A stretch of 57,374 nucleotides of DNA. Origin: UBA4735 sp035935465. GTDB taxonomy: Bacteria > Chloroflexota > Limnocylindria > P2-11E. The translations under genes and the position numbers were made by a program. Below, one piece after another: positions 8,000 to 16,710 of this stretch. The stretch covers positions 1 to 57,374 of the forward strand of contig DASYXA010000067.1 of NCBI GenBank assembly GCA_035935465.1, written 5' to 3'. The notes under the pieces were generated by a model. That model was not told the DNA's origin and searched no databases. It saw only the letters and a program-made list of their open reading frames with translations. Position 1 is the first letter of the stretch; the number at the start of each line of letters is the position of its first letter.

Positions 8000-9019
8000 G
8001 TGAAGGTCGGCGTCATCGGTGCCGGCGGGTACGCCGGCGGCGAGCTCATCCGCCTCCTGATGGGCCATCCCGAGGTCGGCGAGATCGTCGCGGCCAGCGA
8101 GTCGCTCGCCGGGAAGCCCGTCACGGCCGCGCACCCGAACCTCCGTAAGCGCACGACGCTCGACTTCGTCCGCTACGACGATGTCGACGGGTGCGACGTC
8201 GTGTTCCTGTCGCTGCCGAACGGCGCGCACCGCCTCGCGGAGCTCCGCTCCCGCGGGACGCTCGTGATCGACCTGTCGTCGGACCACCGGTTGCGGGACG
8301 CGGCGGTCTACCGCGAGTGGTACGGGGCCGATCACCCGCACCCGGAGCTGCTCGGCGCGGCCGTCTACGGGATCCCCGAGCTGCACCGCGACGACATCCG
8401 CACCGCGACGGTCGTCACGGGGGCGGGCTGCAACGCGACCGCGACGGTCCTCGCGCTGCTGCCGCTCGCCCGGGCCGGGTTCATCGACCCGTCGCGGCCG
8501 ATCGTCGCCGAGTGCAAGGTCGGATCGAGCGAGGGCGGACGCGAGCCCGGCGAGGACTCGCATCACCCCGAGCGCGCCGGTGTCGTCCGCTCGTTCAAGC
8601 CCGTCGGTCACCGCCACACCGCCGAGGTGGAGCAGGAGCTCGGCGTGCGCGTGCAGCTTTCGGTCACGGCGGTCGAGCTGGTGCGCGGCGTCCTCGCGAC
8701 GGCACACGTTCCGGTGAAGGGCGGGATCGACGACAAGGCCTGCTGGAAGGCGTACCGCGAGAGCTACGCGAACGAGCCGTTCGTGCGGATCGTGAAGGAG
8801 CGGACCGGCATCTTCCGCTACCCGGAGCCGCGCCTGCTCGCCGGCTCGAACTTCGCCGATGTGGGCTTCGCGGCGGACCCACGCGGTGACCGCGTCGTCG
8901 CGCTCTGCGCGATCGACAACCTCATGAAGGGCGCGGCCGGGAACGGGGTGCAGGCGATGAATGTCGCCTGCGGACTCCCCGAGACGGCGGGCCTCGACTT
9001 TCCCGGTCTGCATCCGTGA
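8000..9019 (+). CDS. lysY: LysW-aminoadipyl/glutamyl phosphate reductase (LysY/ArgC family)
   Basis: This 339-residue NADPH-dependent reductase turns the LysW-bound acyl phosphate into the semialdehyde. It opens with a Rossmann motif, VGVIGAGGYAGGELIRLL. The catalytic cysteine is C144 in TGAGCNATAT, with a later HRHTAEVEQEL histidine segment. The GTG at 8000 was chosen because the Rossmann strand begins immediately after it; the frame is open much further upstream but overlaps lysX. An 89-base gap separates it from lysX, the only real spacer in the first half of the operon. It overlaps the kinase gene by four bases. Confidence 0.93.
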   Translation: MKVGVIGAGGYAGGELIRLLMGHPEVGEIVAASESLAGKPVTAAHPNLRKRTTLDFVRYDDVDGCDVVFLSLPNGAHRLAELRSRGTLVIDLSSDHRLRDAAVYREWYGADHPHPELLGAAVYGIPELHRDDIRTATVVTGAGCNATATVLALLPLARAGFIDPSRPIVAECKVGSSEGGREPGEDSHHPERAGVVRSFKPVGHRHTAEVEQELGVRVQLSVTAVELVRGVLATAHVPVKGGIDDKACWKAYRESYANEPFVRIVKERTGIFRYPEPRLLAGSNFADVGFAADPRGDRVVALCAIDNLMKGAAGNGVQAMNVACGLPETAGLDFPGLHP

Positions 9020-9795
9020 CGCTCCGCGCGGTGATCAAGGCCGGCGGCTCGGCCGGGATCGACCGCGACAGCGTCGCCGACCTCGTCGCCGACGTCGCGC
9101 GGTCGGACGAGATCGTGCTCGTGCATGGCGCGTCGGCCGAGACCGACAGGCTGCAGACCGCGTTCGGCCACCCGGCCGAGACCATCGTCTCGCCGTCCGG
9201 CCATCAGAGCCGCCGCACCGACCGGCGCACGCTCGAGCTGTTCGCGATGGCCGCGCTCGGCGTCGAGAACTTCCACTACGTCGAGAAGCTCCAGGCGCGG
9301 GGGGTCGACGCGATCGGCCTGTCCGGCCTGTCGGGCCGGCTGCTCGTCGCGGAGCGGAAGGCCGTGCGCTCGGTGAAGGACGGAAAGACGGTCATCCTTC
9401 GCGACGACTACACCGGCACCGTGAAGGCGGTGAACGTGCCGCTGCTGCGGCAGTTCATGGGACCGAGCCGCGTCCCGGTCGTCGCGCCGCTCGCGCTCTC
9501 GACCGAGAACGAGGCGGTGAACGTGGACGGCGACCGGGTCGCCGCGCGGATCGCCGTCGCCATCGAGGCCGACGCGCTGCTCATCCTCACGAACGTCGCC
9601 GGCCTGCTGCGCGACGTCAAGGAGCCGGCGTCGCTCGTGGAGGAGGCAACGCTCGACGAGGCCGAGCGGCTCGCCCAGGGCCGGATGAAGAAGAAGATCC
9701 TCGCCGCGCGCGAAGCGATCGAAGGCGGCGTCGGTGAGGTCGTCATCCGCAGCGCGGCCGGCGATCCGCGCAAGCGCACGGTCATCCACGGATGA
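9016..9795 (+). CDS. lysZ: [LysW]-aminoadipate/glutamate kinase LysZ
   Basis: This 259-residue amino acid kinase is related to ArgB. It phosphorylates the side-chain carboxylate of the LysW-bound substrate. Visible signatures are KAGGSAG at the N-terminus, SRRTDRRTLELF, DAIGLSGLSGRL, the nucleotide-binding STENEAVNVDGD segment and the C-terminal QGRMKKKI. These follow the layout of Thermus LysZ. The GTG start overlaps the reductase stop as GTGA, indicating translational coupling. Confidence 0.93.
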   Translation: MTLRAVIKAGGSAGIDRDSVADLVADVARSDEIVLVHGASAETDRLQTAFGHPAETIVSPSGHQSRRTDRRTLELFAMAALGVENFHYVEKLQARGVDAIGLSGLSGRLLVAERKAVRSVKDGKTVILRDDYTGTVKAVNVPLLRQFMGPSRVPVVAPLALSTENEAVNVDGDRVAARIAVAIEADALLILTNVAGLLRDVKEPASLVEEATLDEAERLAQGRMKKKILAAREAIEGGVGEVVIRSAAGDPRKRTVIHG

Positions 9796-9862
9796 GTGGG
9801 GCCAGCCTGACCGAGCGTGCTCGATCGGGTGGACGAACGAGTCCGGCTGCGGGGCAGCCGGG

Positions 9863-11023
9863 ATGACCGACACGATCCGGCGCGAGAGCGCGCACACCTC
9901 GGGCCTCTACCAGAAGCGGGACCTCGCGCTCGTGCGCGGTGAGGGCGCGCTCGTGTGGGACGACGCCGGGCGCCGGTACATCGACTGCGTCGGCGGGCAG
10001 GGGTCCGGCAACCTCGGGCACGGGAACGCCGCGGTGGCCGACGCGCTCGCGCGACAGGCCCGCGCGCTCTCGTTCTGCACCGAGCTCTTCTACAACGACC
10101 GCCGGGCCGAGCTCTACGACCGTCTCGCGCGGATCCTCCCACCGGCGCTCGACCGCGTCTTCCTCTGCAACAGCGGCACCGAAGCGGTCGAGGGCGCCCT
10201 GAAGTTCGCGCGCCTCGCGACGAAGCGCACGAAGGTCGTCGCGACGATGCGCGGCTTCCACGGCAAGACCATGGGCGCGCTCTCCGCGACCTGGGGTCCC
10301 GAGTACCGCGAGCTCTTCGGGCCGCTGCTCGAGGGGTTCAGCCACATCCCGTTCAACAAGACCGAGGCCCTCGACGCGGCGATCACGGCCGAGACGTCGG
10401 CGTTCATCGTCGAGCTCGTGCAGGGCGAGGGCGGCGTCCGCCCCGCGACGCTCGAGTTCGTCGCGGAAGCCGCGCGCCTCTGCCGCGCGCGGGGCGCGAT
10501 CCTGATCGTCGACGAGGTCCAGACCGGCTTCGGCCGCACCGGCACGATGTTCGCGATCGAGCGGTTCGGCGTCGTGCCCGACGTCCTCTGCCTCGCGAAG
10601 TCGATCGCCGGCGGCATGCCGATGGGCGCGATCGCGTTCTCCCGCGCGCTCGGCGAGCTGCCGAAGCGCTCGCACTCGACGACCTTCGGCGGCAATCCGC
10701 TCGCCTGCGCCGCCGCCGTCGCGACGATCGACGAGCACCTTCGCCTGGGGCTCGCTGCCGCGGCGGCGGAGCGCGGGGCGCAGCTGCACGCCGGTCTGCT
10801 GGCGATCGGCTCGCCGAAGGTGCGCGAGGTCCGGGGTCTCGGGCTGCTCCAGGGGATCGAGCTGAAGGAGAACGCGGGCCCGACGATCAAGGCGCTCCAG
10901 GAGCAGGGCGTGCTCGTGCTCGGCGCGGGTCCGACGGTGGTGCGCTACCTCCCGCCACTCGTGATCAGCGCGGCGCAGGTCGATACGGTCATCGACGCGA
11001 CCCGCGCCGCGCTCGCGGCGTAG
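9863..11023 (+). CDS. lysJ: LysW-semialdehyde aminotransferase LysJ (acetylornithine aminotransferase family)
   Basis: This 386-residue class III PLP aminotransferase adds the terminal amino group to the LysW-bound semialdehyde. The PLP lysine is K246 in CLAKSIAGGMPMGA, and the cofactor aspartate is in LIVDEVQTGFGRTG. SGTEAVEGALKFAR and the TTFGGNPLACAAA segment are also typical. The ATG at 9863 begins just before the conserved N-terminal region; an earlier in-frame start at 9734 would overlap lysZ and read non-conserved sequence. It lies 67 bases after lysZ and is the last intact gene before the foreign-looking insertion. Confidence 0.93.
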   Translation: MTDTIRRESAHTSGLYQKRDLALVRGEGALVWDDAGRRYIDCVGGQGSGNLGHGNAAVADALARQARALSFCTELFYNDRRAELYDRLARILPPALDRVFLCNSGTEAVEGALKFARLATKRTKVVATMRGFHGKTMGALSATWGPEYRELFGPLLEGFSHIPFNKTEALDAAITAETSAFIVELVQGEGGVRPATLEFVAEAARLCRARGAILIVDEVQTGFGRTGTMFAIERFGVVPDVLCLAKSIAGGMPMGAIAFSRALGELPKRSHSTTFGGNPLACAAAVATIDEHLRLGLAAAAAERGAQLHAGLLAIGSPKVREVRGLGLLQGIELKENAGPTIKALQEQGVLVLGAGPTVVRYLPPLVISAAQVDTVIDATRAALAA

Positions 11024-11032
11024 GTCAACTGC

Positions 11033-11552
11033 GTGCTGCCTCCAAAGGACATCGACAAGCTCGGCCGGAGGATCGCCACGGCCGTTGTCCAGTCCGCGGA
11101 AGACCTCACGGCTGATCGATCGCCGGACAAGGCCGAGCGCGGGGTACCGCGCCGTGCACATCGTCATCACCTCCGGCGGTCTGCCGGTGGAGCTCCAGAT
11201 CCGAACCTATCTTCAGGACCGATGGGCCAACGAAACAGAAGGCCTCGCAGATGCGTGGGGCCGCGGTATCCGGTACGGATTGCCGCCGGAGGGCCCAGAC
11301 GCTGACGAGGTCCGAAGGCGGAGTCAGGTCATCGAGGCGAACAACGCGATCTCCGACCTCATGTTCGACTGGGAATCCACTGTCGATCGGCTTCGGTCGG
11401 AGCTGGCTGGAGAGTTCGTCGGCCGCAATGTCTCTCGGGAGGAGGTCGGTGCCCGGGCGCGTGAGCGACTCGCCAATGAACTCGCTCCGGTCCAGGACCG
11501 CCTCATCGCGGCCTTGGCGGACTTCCGACAACTGCGCGACGCCGTAGGATGA
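11033..11552 (+). pseudogene. Broken RelA/SpoT-domain (small alarmone synthetase-like) gene
   Basis: Two pieces of one apparent gene lie in different frames. From 11033 the frame gives LPPKDIDKLGRRIATAV, like the N-terminus of a RelA/SpoT-domain protein. About 70 bases later the adjacent frame carries the C-terminal half of the domain: LIDRRTRPSAGYRAVH, then VELQIRTYLQDRWANETEGL, and a charged helical tail to 11552. The segment between, which should hold the catalytic substrate-binding and metal residues, is missing, and the frames do not match. I read this as an internal deletion near 11095-11108 with loss of synthetase activity. GC content is visibly lower than in the flanking lys genes, which suggests transfer. 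Confidence 0.7.
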
Positions 11553-11556
11553 CGAG

Positions 11557-11802
11557 GTGAACTACTACTTGGTCACCTACGACCGTCGCAGGGGCGAGAT
11601 CATCGACCGTCAGGAATTCTCGGCCGACGAACGTACCCTCGCCTTTGCGGAGCGACTCAGGCAGATGATCGCGCGGCGCGGAGAGTCGGATGTCGAAGTT
11701 GTGCTATTCACTGCTGATTCGTTCGATGATCTGAAGAAGACGCACTCGCGGTACTTCAAAACGCCTGAGGAGATCTTCGCCGGTATTGGATCATTTGAAT
11801 GA
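11557..11802 (+). CDS. Small conserved-looking protein of unknown function downstream of the RelA/SpoT remnant
   Basis: This 81-residue product starts at a GTG (MNYYLVTYDRRRGEII). It has an alternating beta-strand/helix pattern and ends THSRYFKTPEEIFAGIGSFE. I do not recognise the family with certainty. It begins four bases after the RelA/SpoT remnant and shares its lower-GC, AT-richer codon use, so the two probably arrived together as a pair. Its end overlaps the presumed lysK start region by 17 bases. It is intact, so it may still be made, perhaps as a former partner or antitoxin; that is speculation. Confidence 0.6.
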   Translation: MNYYLVTYDRRRGEIIDRQEFSADERTLAFAERLRQMIARRGESDVEVVLFTADSFDDLKKTHSRYFKTPEEIFAGIGSFE

Positions 11803-12847
11803 GGAGCTATCACCCGACGATCTAGCTCTCGTGGGCGGACTCGTCGCGATCCCGTCGGTCTCGCGGAGCGAAGGCGACGCGGTCGAGTGGCTCGTCGCGC
11901 GGATGGCCGAGCGCGGGTTCCGCGCGTCGGTCGACCCCGCGGGCAACGCCGTCGGCGAGGTCGGCGACGGGCCGGTGCACGTCGTGCTCCTCGGGCACAT
12001 CGATACCGTGCCCGGCGAGATCCCGGTCCGCGTCGAGGACGGCGAGCTCGTCGGTCGCGGCGCGGTCGACGCGAAGGGTCCGCTCGCGGCGTTCGTCGCG
12101 GCCGCGACCGAGCCGGTGGCGGGACTTCGGGTCACGGTCGTCGGCGCGGTCGAAGAGGAGTCGCCGACGAGCAAGGGCGCGCGCTATCGCGCGACGCTCC
12201 CCGCGCCGGACTGGTGCGTCATCGGCGAGCCGTCGGGGTGGGACGGCGTCACCGTCGCGTACAAGGGCCGGCTGGTGGTCGACGTCTCGCTCGCGCGCGA
12301 TGCGCGGCACGGCGCGTCACCGGGTCCGACGGTCGCGGAGGAAGCGCTCGCGCTCTGGGCGCGGATCAGGGATGCCGCGCGCCCGTTCGCGCGGCTCGAC
12401 TGCCGGCTCGAGGGCCTGCGCGCCGATCGCGGCGACGGTCTCAGCGAACGCGCCCTGCTGCGGGTCGGCTATCGCGTACCCTCGGGCACCGCGACCGACG
12501 AGCTCGAGGATGCCGTGCGCGCCATCGCCCTGGATCACGCCGGCGAAGCCGAGGTCACGGTCGAGCGCATCGCGTCCGAGGCGCCGGCGCGCACGAAGCG
12601 CACGACCGCGGTCGCGACAGCGTTCGTGCGCGCGATCGCCGGTCTGGGCGGTCAGACCGCGTTCAAGGAGAAGAGCGGCACCAGCGACATGAACGTGCTC
12701 CTCCCCGCGTGGGGCTGCCCGATGGTCGCGTACGGGCCGGGGGACGCGCACTACGACCACACACCGATGGAACGGCTCGCGCTGGCGGAATACGCGCGTT
12801 CCATCGCGGTCCTCAAGGACGTGCTCCGCAGGGCGGCCAGCCGCTAG
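11786..12847 (+). CDS. lysK: [LysW]-lysine/ornithine hydrolase LysK (M20 family)
   Basis: This 353-residue M20-family metallohydrolase releases the finished amino acid from LysW. The metal and catalytic landmarks are GHIDTVPGE, GRGAVDAKGPLAAF, GAVEEESPTSKGA and the late GPGDAHYDHTPMERL. The first clearly native segment is LSPDDLALVGGLVAIPSVS. Upstream of this the only starts are TTG at 11786 or 11795, inside the end of the small foreign-looking ORF; GTG at 11831 is another candidate. The original start and ribosome-binding site may have been lost at the insertion junction, leaving the gene dependent on coupling to the upstream ORF. Confidence 0.9.
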   Translation: MDHLNEELSPDDLALVGGLVAIPSVSRSEGDAVEWLVARMAERGFRASVDPAGNAVGEVGDGPVHVVLLGHIDTVPGEIPVRVEDGELVGRGAVDAKGPLAAFVAAATEPVAGLRVTVVGAVEEESPTSKGARYRATLPAPDWCVIGEPSGWDGVTVAYKGRLVVDVSLARDARHGASPGPTVAEEALALWARIRDAARPFARLDCRLEGLRADRGDGLSERALLRVGYRVPSGTATDELEDAVRAIALDHAGEAEVTVERIASEAPARTKRTTAVATAFVRAIAGLGGQTAFKEKSGTSDMNVLLPAWGCPMVAYGPGDAHYDHTPMERLALAEYARSIAVLKDVLRRAASR

Positions 12848-12850
12848 CAT
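12845..12850 (+). promoter_or_regulatory. Putative -10 element (TAGCAT) overlapping the lysK stop codon
   Basis: TAGCAT includes the lysK TAG stop (12845-12847) and lies 50 bases before the GTG of the cyclase gene at 12901. A GAAGGGGGAAGG purine run at 12889-12900 abuts that GTG. The promoter call rests on motif and position only. Confidence 0.3.
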
Positions 12851-12900
12851 GACCCGCGTCCCGACGGCCTCGCGCTGAGGCCTGGGTCGAAGGGGGAAGG

Positions 12901-14901
12901 GTGTTCTCGAACCGGCGTCAGCGCCAGCGGGCCATCCTTGCGGCGCTCGCCGTGCTCGGCATCCTCCTCGGAGCGATCTCCTTCAACACCCACCTGCTCG
13001 ACTCGAGCCTGCAGGCGGTGACCTACGACACGTTCATCACGAACGCCCCAGGGCGGCTCTCGAACCAGGTGACGATCGTCGCGCTCGACGACCGCACGGT
13101 CACGCGATACGGCACCTATCCCGTCCCGCGGCAGGCCTGGGTCGACCTCCTGGCGGCGTTGAAGCCGATGGGGCCACGGTCGATCGCGTTCGACGTCGGC
13201 TTCTACGACGAGTCGCCCAACGCCGATCAGGACCGCGCGCTCGCGAACGCGATCAGGGATGCGGGAAACGTCATCCTCGCCATGCAGGGGGCCGGCGCGC
13301 ACGTCGATGTCGACGGCGCCGTCCGGTACAACGCCGAGCAGGTCCCGATCACGATCCTCCGCCAGGCCGCGGCCGGCCTCGCGGCGGTGAACGTCCTCCC
13401 CGACGAAGATGGCCGGGTCCGTCGCGCGGAGCTCGTCATCGACACGCCGAGCGGTCGGTACTACGGTCTGCCGCTCGTCGCGACCGCGCGCTCGCTCCTC
13501 GCCGCGAGGTTCCTCGCGGGCGATGAGAGCGCGGTCCAGCGCCGTGGCGACACGCTCGTCCTCCCGGGCCGCCCGCCGCTGCCGGACCGGGTCCTGCCGA
13601 TCGACGCGACCGGGCACATGCCGGTCTACTACGCGGCGCCGCCGGCCACCGATCTCGCTGCACGCGGCGACGCGAAGCCGTGCGCCCAAGCCGGGGAGTT
13701 CTGCGTCGTCTCGCTCGCGGACGTCGTCGCGGGCAACGTGCCGCGCGACCTCATCGCCAACCGCACCATCTTCGTCGGCGCGCACTCCATCTCGGCGGTC
13801 CCCGACAACTACCCGACCCCGAACAGCGGGGCGCAGAAGATGTGGGGCGTCGAGATCTGGGCGAACACCGCCGCCTCGATCTACACGAACCACTACCCGC
13901 AGCCGCGTGAGAGCTTCCCGATCACCCTCGCGGAGATGATCGTCGCGACGCTCGGCGGCATCCTCCTGGTCACGCGCTTCCGGCTCTACGGTTTCCTCGC
14001 GGCGATCGTTGCGCTCGTCCTCTACGGCTACGCGCGGTTCCTGTTCTTCTCCACCGCCACGAGCGGCGCCGTGGGGAACGGACCCGTCGCCGTCGCGTCG
14101 TTCGGCTACCTGGTCCCGGCCTCGTTCTGGTGGGTCGTCGCTCTGGGCTATCTGCTGGTGGAGGAGCAACGCGCGGTGCGACGCACGCAGACGACGTTCG
14201 GCAGGTTCGTCACGCCGTCCATCGCCCGCACGATCATGGACATCGAGGAGAGCGGCAAGCTGGCGCTCGGCGGCGAGGAGAAGCGCGTGACCGTGCTCTT
14301 CGGTGACATTCGCGGGTTCACCACGATGAGCGAAGGGATGACCCCCCGCGTACTGCTGGACACGTTGAACCGTTATTTCGAAGGCATCGTGACCGTCGTC
14401 AATCGCTACGAGGGGACCGTGAACAAGTACAACGGCGACAACATCATGGTCATCTGGGGTGCCCCGCTCCCGGTCGTCGACCAGGCCCGCAAGGCGGTCC
14501 AGGCGGCGCTCGAGATCCAGCGCTGGATCGTCGCCGAGCGCGGCACCGGCGGGCCGGACGTCTCGTTCGGGTTCGGCATCAACACCGGCCCGGTGGTCGC
14601 GGGCTTCCTCGGTGCCCTCGGGCGGATGGAATACACGGTCATCGGCGATACCGCGAACGTCGCGTCTCGGCTCACGTCGAACGACATCGCGCGGCGCGAC
14701 CAGGTCGCCGTGAGCGCGGAGACGCTGTCCGAGCTGGGTACCGATGTCGTCGCGATCGATCTCGGCGCCGTCCAGGTGAAGGGCCGCGGTGAGGCCGTCC
14801 GCTGCTACCAGATCAACAGCATCGGCACGATCGAGAGCCCGAACCCGGCGCCCGCCCCGGAGCGGCCGATCGGCGCGGCCGCCGTCGCCGGCTATCACTG
14901 A
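12901..14901 (+). CDS. CHASE2-domain class III adenylate/guanylate cyclase
   Basis: This 666-residue membrane protein has an N-terminal anchor, a CHASE2 sensor (about residues 35-330, containing VTIVALDDRTVTRYG), and three membrane segments (about 345-425). A class III cyclase domain follows (about 455-640). Metal aspartates are D469 (FGDIRGFT) and D513 (YNGDN). The purine-specifying pair is K509 and T579; the transition-state residues are N586 and R590. The K/T pair fits many bacterial adenylate cyclases, so cAMP is the likely product, with cGMP not excluded. It heads an operon with a GAF protein seven bases downstream. The extracytoplasmic CHASE2 domain would receive the stimulus. Confidence 0.92.
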   Translation: MFSNRRQRQRAILAALAVLGILLGAISFNTHLLDSSLQAVTYDTFITNAPGRLSNQVTIVALDDRTVTRYGTYPVPRQAWVDLLAALKPMGPRSIAFDVGFYDESPNADQDRALANAIRDAGNVILAMQGAGAHVDVDGAVRYNAEQVPITILRQAAAGLAAVNVLPDEDGRVRRAELVIDTPSGRYYGLPLVATARSLLAARFLAGDESAVQRRGDTLVLPGRPPLPDRVLPIDATGHMPVYYAAPPATDLAARGDAKPCAQAGEFCVVSLADVVAGNVPRDLIANRTIFVGAHSISAVPDNYPTPNSGAQKMWGVEIWANTAASIYTNHYPQPRESFPITLAEMIVATLGGILLVTRFRLYGFLAAIVALVLYGYARFLFFSTATSGAVGNGPVAVASFGYLVPASFWWVVALGYLLVEEQRAVRRTQTTFGRFVTPSIARTIMDIEESGKLALGGEEKRVTVLFGDIRGFTTMSEGMTPRVLLDTLNRYFEGIVTVVNRYEGTVNKYNGDNIMVIWGAPLPVVDQARKAVQAALEIQRWIVAERGTGGPDVSFGFGINTGPVVAGFLGALGRMEYTVIGDTANVASRLTSNDIARRDQVAVSAETLSELGTDVVAIDLGAVQVKGRGEAVRCYQINSIGTIESPNPAPAPERPIGAAAVAGYH

Positions 14902-14908
14902 GCTTCCG

Positions 14909-15412
14909 GTGGTGATCGACGACAAGGTCGCGTTCGTGCTGATGAAGCTGACGCACCTGGCGGTGCAGCGCGACCGGGAAGCGTACCTGCGCGGGCTCAT
15001 CGATCTCTGCGCCCAGGCCTGTGACGCGGAGCGTTGCACCGTGTACTTCGTCGACCAGGACAAGAAGGAGCTCTGGTCGCGGATCGCGTCGCGCACCGCG
15101 ATCGAGATCCGCCTGCCCCTGGGCACCGGCATCTCCGGCCAGGTCGCGCTCACCGGCGAGACGATCAACGTGCCGGACGCCTACGCCGACCCGCGGTTCG
15201 ACCGGAACGTCGATCTGCGCAGCGGCTACCGCACGCTCAACATGCTCGTGGTCCCGGTGTGGGACGGCCCGGGGCGGACCGTCATCGGTGTGCTCCAGGT
15301 GCTGAACAAGCGGAGCGGCCCGTTCGAGCGGCGCGACCAGATGCTCCTCGAACGGATCGCCGAGAGCGTGAGCCCGGTGCTGGCGCAGATCCCGCAGGAC
15401 GAGGCCCCGTGA
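14909..15412 (+). CDS. Stand-alone GAF-domain protein with near-complete NKFDE motif
   Basis: This 167-residue protein is essentially one GAF domain. It contains CTVYFVDQDKKELWSR, a GETINVPDAYADPRFDRNVD block, and N133-K134, F139, D143, Q144. That is the N-K-Xn-F-X3-D-E signature of cyclic-nucleotide-binding GAF domains (phosphodiesterases, Anabaena CyaB1) with Gln in place of the last Glu. It starts at GTG 14909 (GTG 14912 is an alternative), seven bases after the cyclase stop, and overlaps the next gene as GTGA. Its GAF domain is clearly paralogous to that of the next protein. It may act as a cyclic-nucleotide sensor or buffer, or as a partner subunit. Confidence 0.85.
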   Translation: MVIDDKVAFVLMKLTHLAVQRDREAYLRGLIDLCAQACDAERCTVYFVDQDKKELWSRIASRTAIEIRLPLGTGISGQVALTGETINVPDAYADPRFDRNVDLRSGYRTLNMLVVPVWDGPGRTVIGVLQVLNKRSGPFERRDQMLLERIAESVSPVLAQIPQDEAP

Positions 15413-16710
15413 GCCGTCAGCCATTCGATCGCCGGGCCGGCGAGCGCCGCAGCGCCGACCGGATGGACCGGCGGGCCGCCGAGATTCGGGATCGCCGCGA
15501 GGCCGAGCGCCGTCGCGGCGCCGGGCGGCGGGACCTCGACACGCTCCTCGACATCACGCGGCGCCTCATGACCGTCACCGACCTCGACGCGCTCCTGCGG
15601 CTCATCGCCGACGCGACCGTGACGATGGTCGGCGCCGAGCGCGCCACGATCTACATCGTCGATCAGGCGAAGCAGGAGTTCTGGTCGCGCGTCGCGACAG
15701 GCACGGGCGTGGGGGAGATCCGGTTCCCGATCGGCGTCGGGATCGCCGGCACGGTCGCGAAGACGGGCGAGACGATCAGCATCCCCGACGCCTACGCCGA
15801 CCCGCGCTTCAGCCCGGAGAGCGACAAGCGCACCGGCTTCCACACCCGTAACCTGCTCACGCTCGCGATGACCGGGCACGACGGCGCGGTCATCGGCGTG
15901 TTCCAGGCGGTCAACAAGAAGGTCGGTGAGTTCACCGTCGAGGACGAGATCACGCTCGGCTCGCTCGCGTCCTCTGCCGCGGTCGCCGTGGAGAACGCCC
16001 AGCTGGTGACCGCGCAGAAGCGGCTCTGGCTGTCGCTCATCGAGACGCTCGCGACGACCGTCGACGCCCGTGACCAGCAGACTGCCGGCCACAGCAAGCG
16101 CGTGACCCGCTACGCCGCCGTGATCGGCGCCGAGATGGGGCTCTCCGACGAAGCGCTCGAACGCCTGACTGCCGCGGCGCTGCTCCACGACTACGGGAAG
16201 ATCGCCGTGCGCGACCGGTTCTTGCAGAAGCCGGGGAAGCTCGATGACGCGGAGTTCGCGTACATGAAGGCCCACGCCGAGAAGACGGCGGAGTTCCTCG
16301 GCTACCTTGACTTCCCGCCGGACATGCTGGAGGTGCCGCAGATCGCGGCGCAGCATCACGAGCGGATGGACGGCAAGGGGTACCCGAAGGGTCTCGCCGG
16401 CGCCCAGATCCTGGTCGGCGCGCGGATCGTCGCGGCAGCCGACGTCTTCGACGCCCTCACCGCGCCGCGCTACTACAAGCCGGCGTACGCGCTCGCCAAG
16501 ACGCTCGAGATCATGGACGGCATGGCCGGCGAGCACCTCGATCCCGCGGTCATGGCCGCGGTGCACCGTGCGCTCCCCGCGCTCGAGCGCACGATCGACG
16601 AGCTCAAGGCGACCTGGCCGAAGGCGGGCGACGAGGGCATGGGCAGCATCGCGGAGGCCGCGAGCGGCGGGCTCTCGGAGCGCGACCAGACGGCTGGCGC
16701 GGCATCGTGA
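15409..16710 (+). CDS. GAF-HD-GYP protein with complete NKFDE cyclic-nucleotide-binding signature
   Basis: This 433-residue protein has an Arg-rich N-terminus (about 1-40), a GAF domain (about 45-200) and an HD-GYP domain (about 210-390). The GAF domain shows N169-K170, F175, D179-E180, a complete NKFDE signature. The HD-GYP core is intact: H260-D261 with YGK, and HHERMDGKGYP (H316 to P326). HD-GYP enzymes hydrolyse c-di-GMP, or related cyclic dinucleotides. The GTG start overlaps the preceding stop by four bases, and the end overlaps the next gene by four. Genetic linkage and the motif together suggest that a cyclic mononucleotide made by the operon's cyclase controls the HD-GYP domain. Confidence 0.9.
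   Translation: MSRQPFDRRAGERRSADRMDRRAAEIRDRREAERRRGAGRRDLDTLLDITRRLMTVTDLDALLRLIADATVTMVGAERATIYIVDQAKQEFWSRVATGTGVGEIRFPIGVGIAGTVAKTGETISIPDAYADPRFSPESDKRTGFHTRNLLTLAMTGHDGAVIGVFQAVNKKVGEFTVEDEITLGSLASSAAVAVENAQLVTAQKRLWLSLIETLATTVDARDQQTAGHSKRVTRYAAVIGAEMGLSDEALERLTAAALLHDYGKIAVRDRFLQKPGKLDDAEFAYMKAHAEKTAEFLGYLDFPPDMLEVPQIAAQHHERMDGKGYPKGLAGAQILVGARIVAAADVFDALTAPRYYKPAYALAKTLEIMDGMAGEHLDPAVMAAVHRALPALERTIDELKATWPKAGDEGMGSIAEAASGGLSERDQTAGAAS

Noticed and set aside
11033..11552. Functional small alarmone synthetase
   Set aside because: The catalytic core between the N-terminal fragment and the GYRAVH segment is missing and the two parts are in different frames.
12901..14901. Guanylate cyclase specificity
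   Set aside because: K509 and T579 match the usual bacterial adenylate-cyclase pair rather than the E/C-type pair of guanylate cyclases; cGMP cannot be fully excluded.
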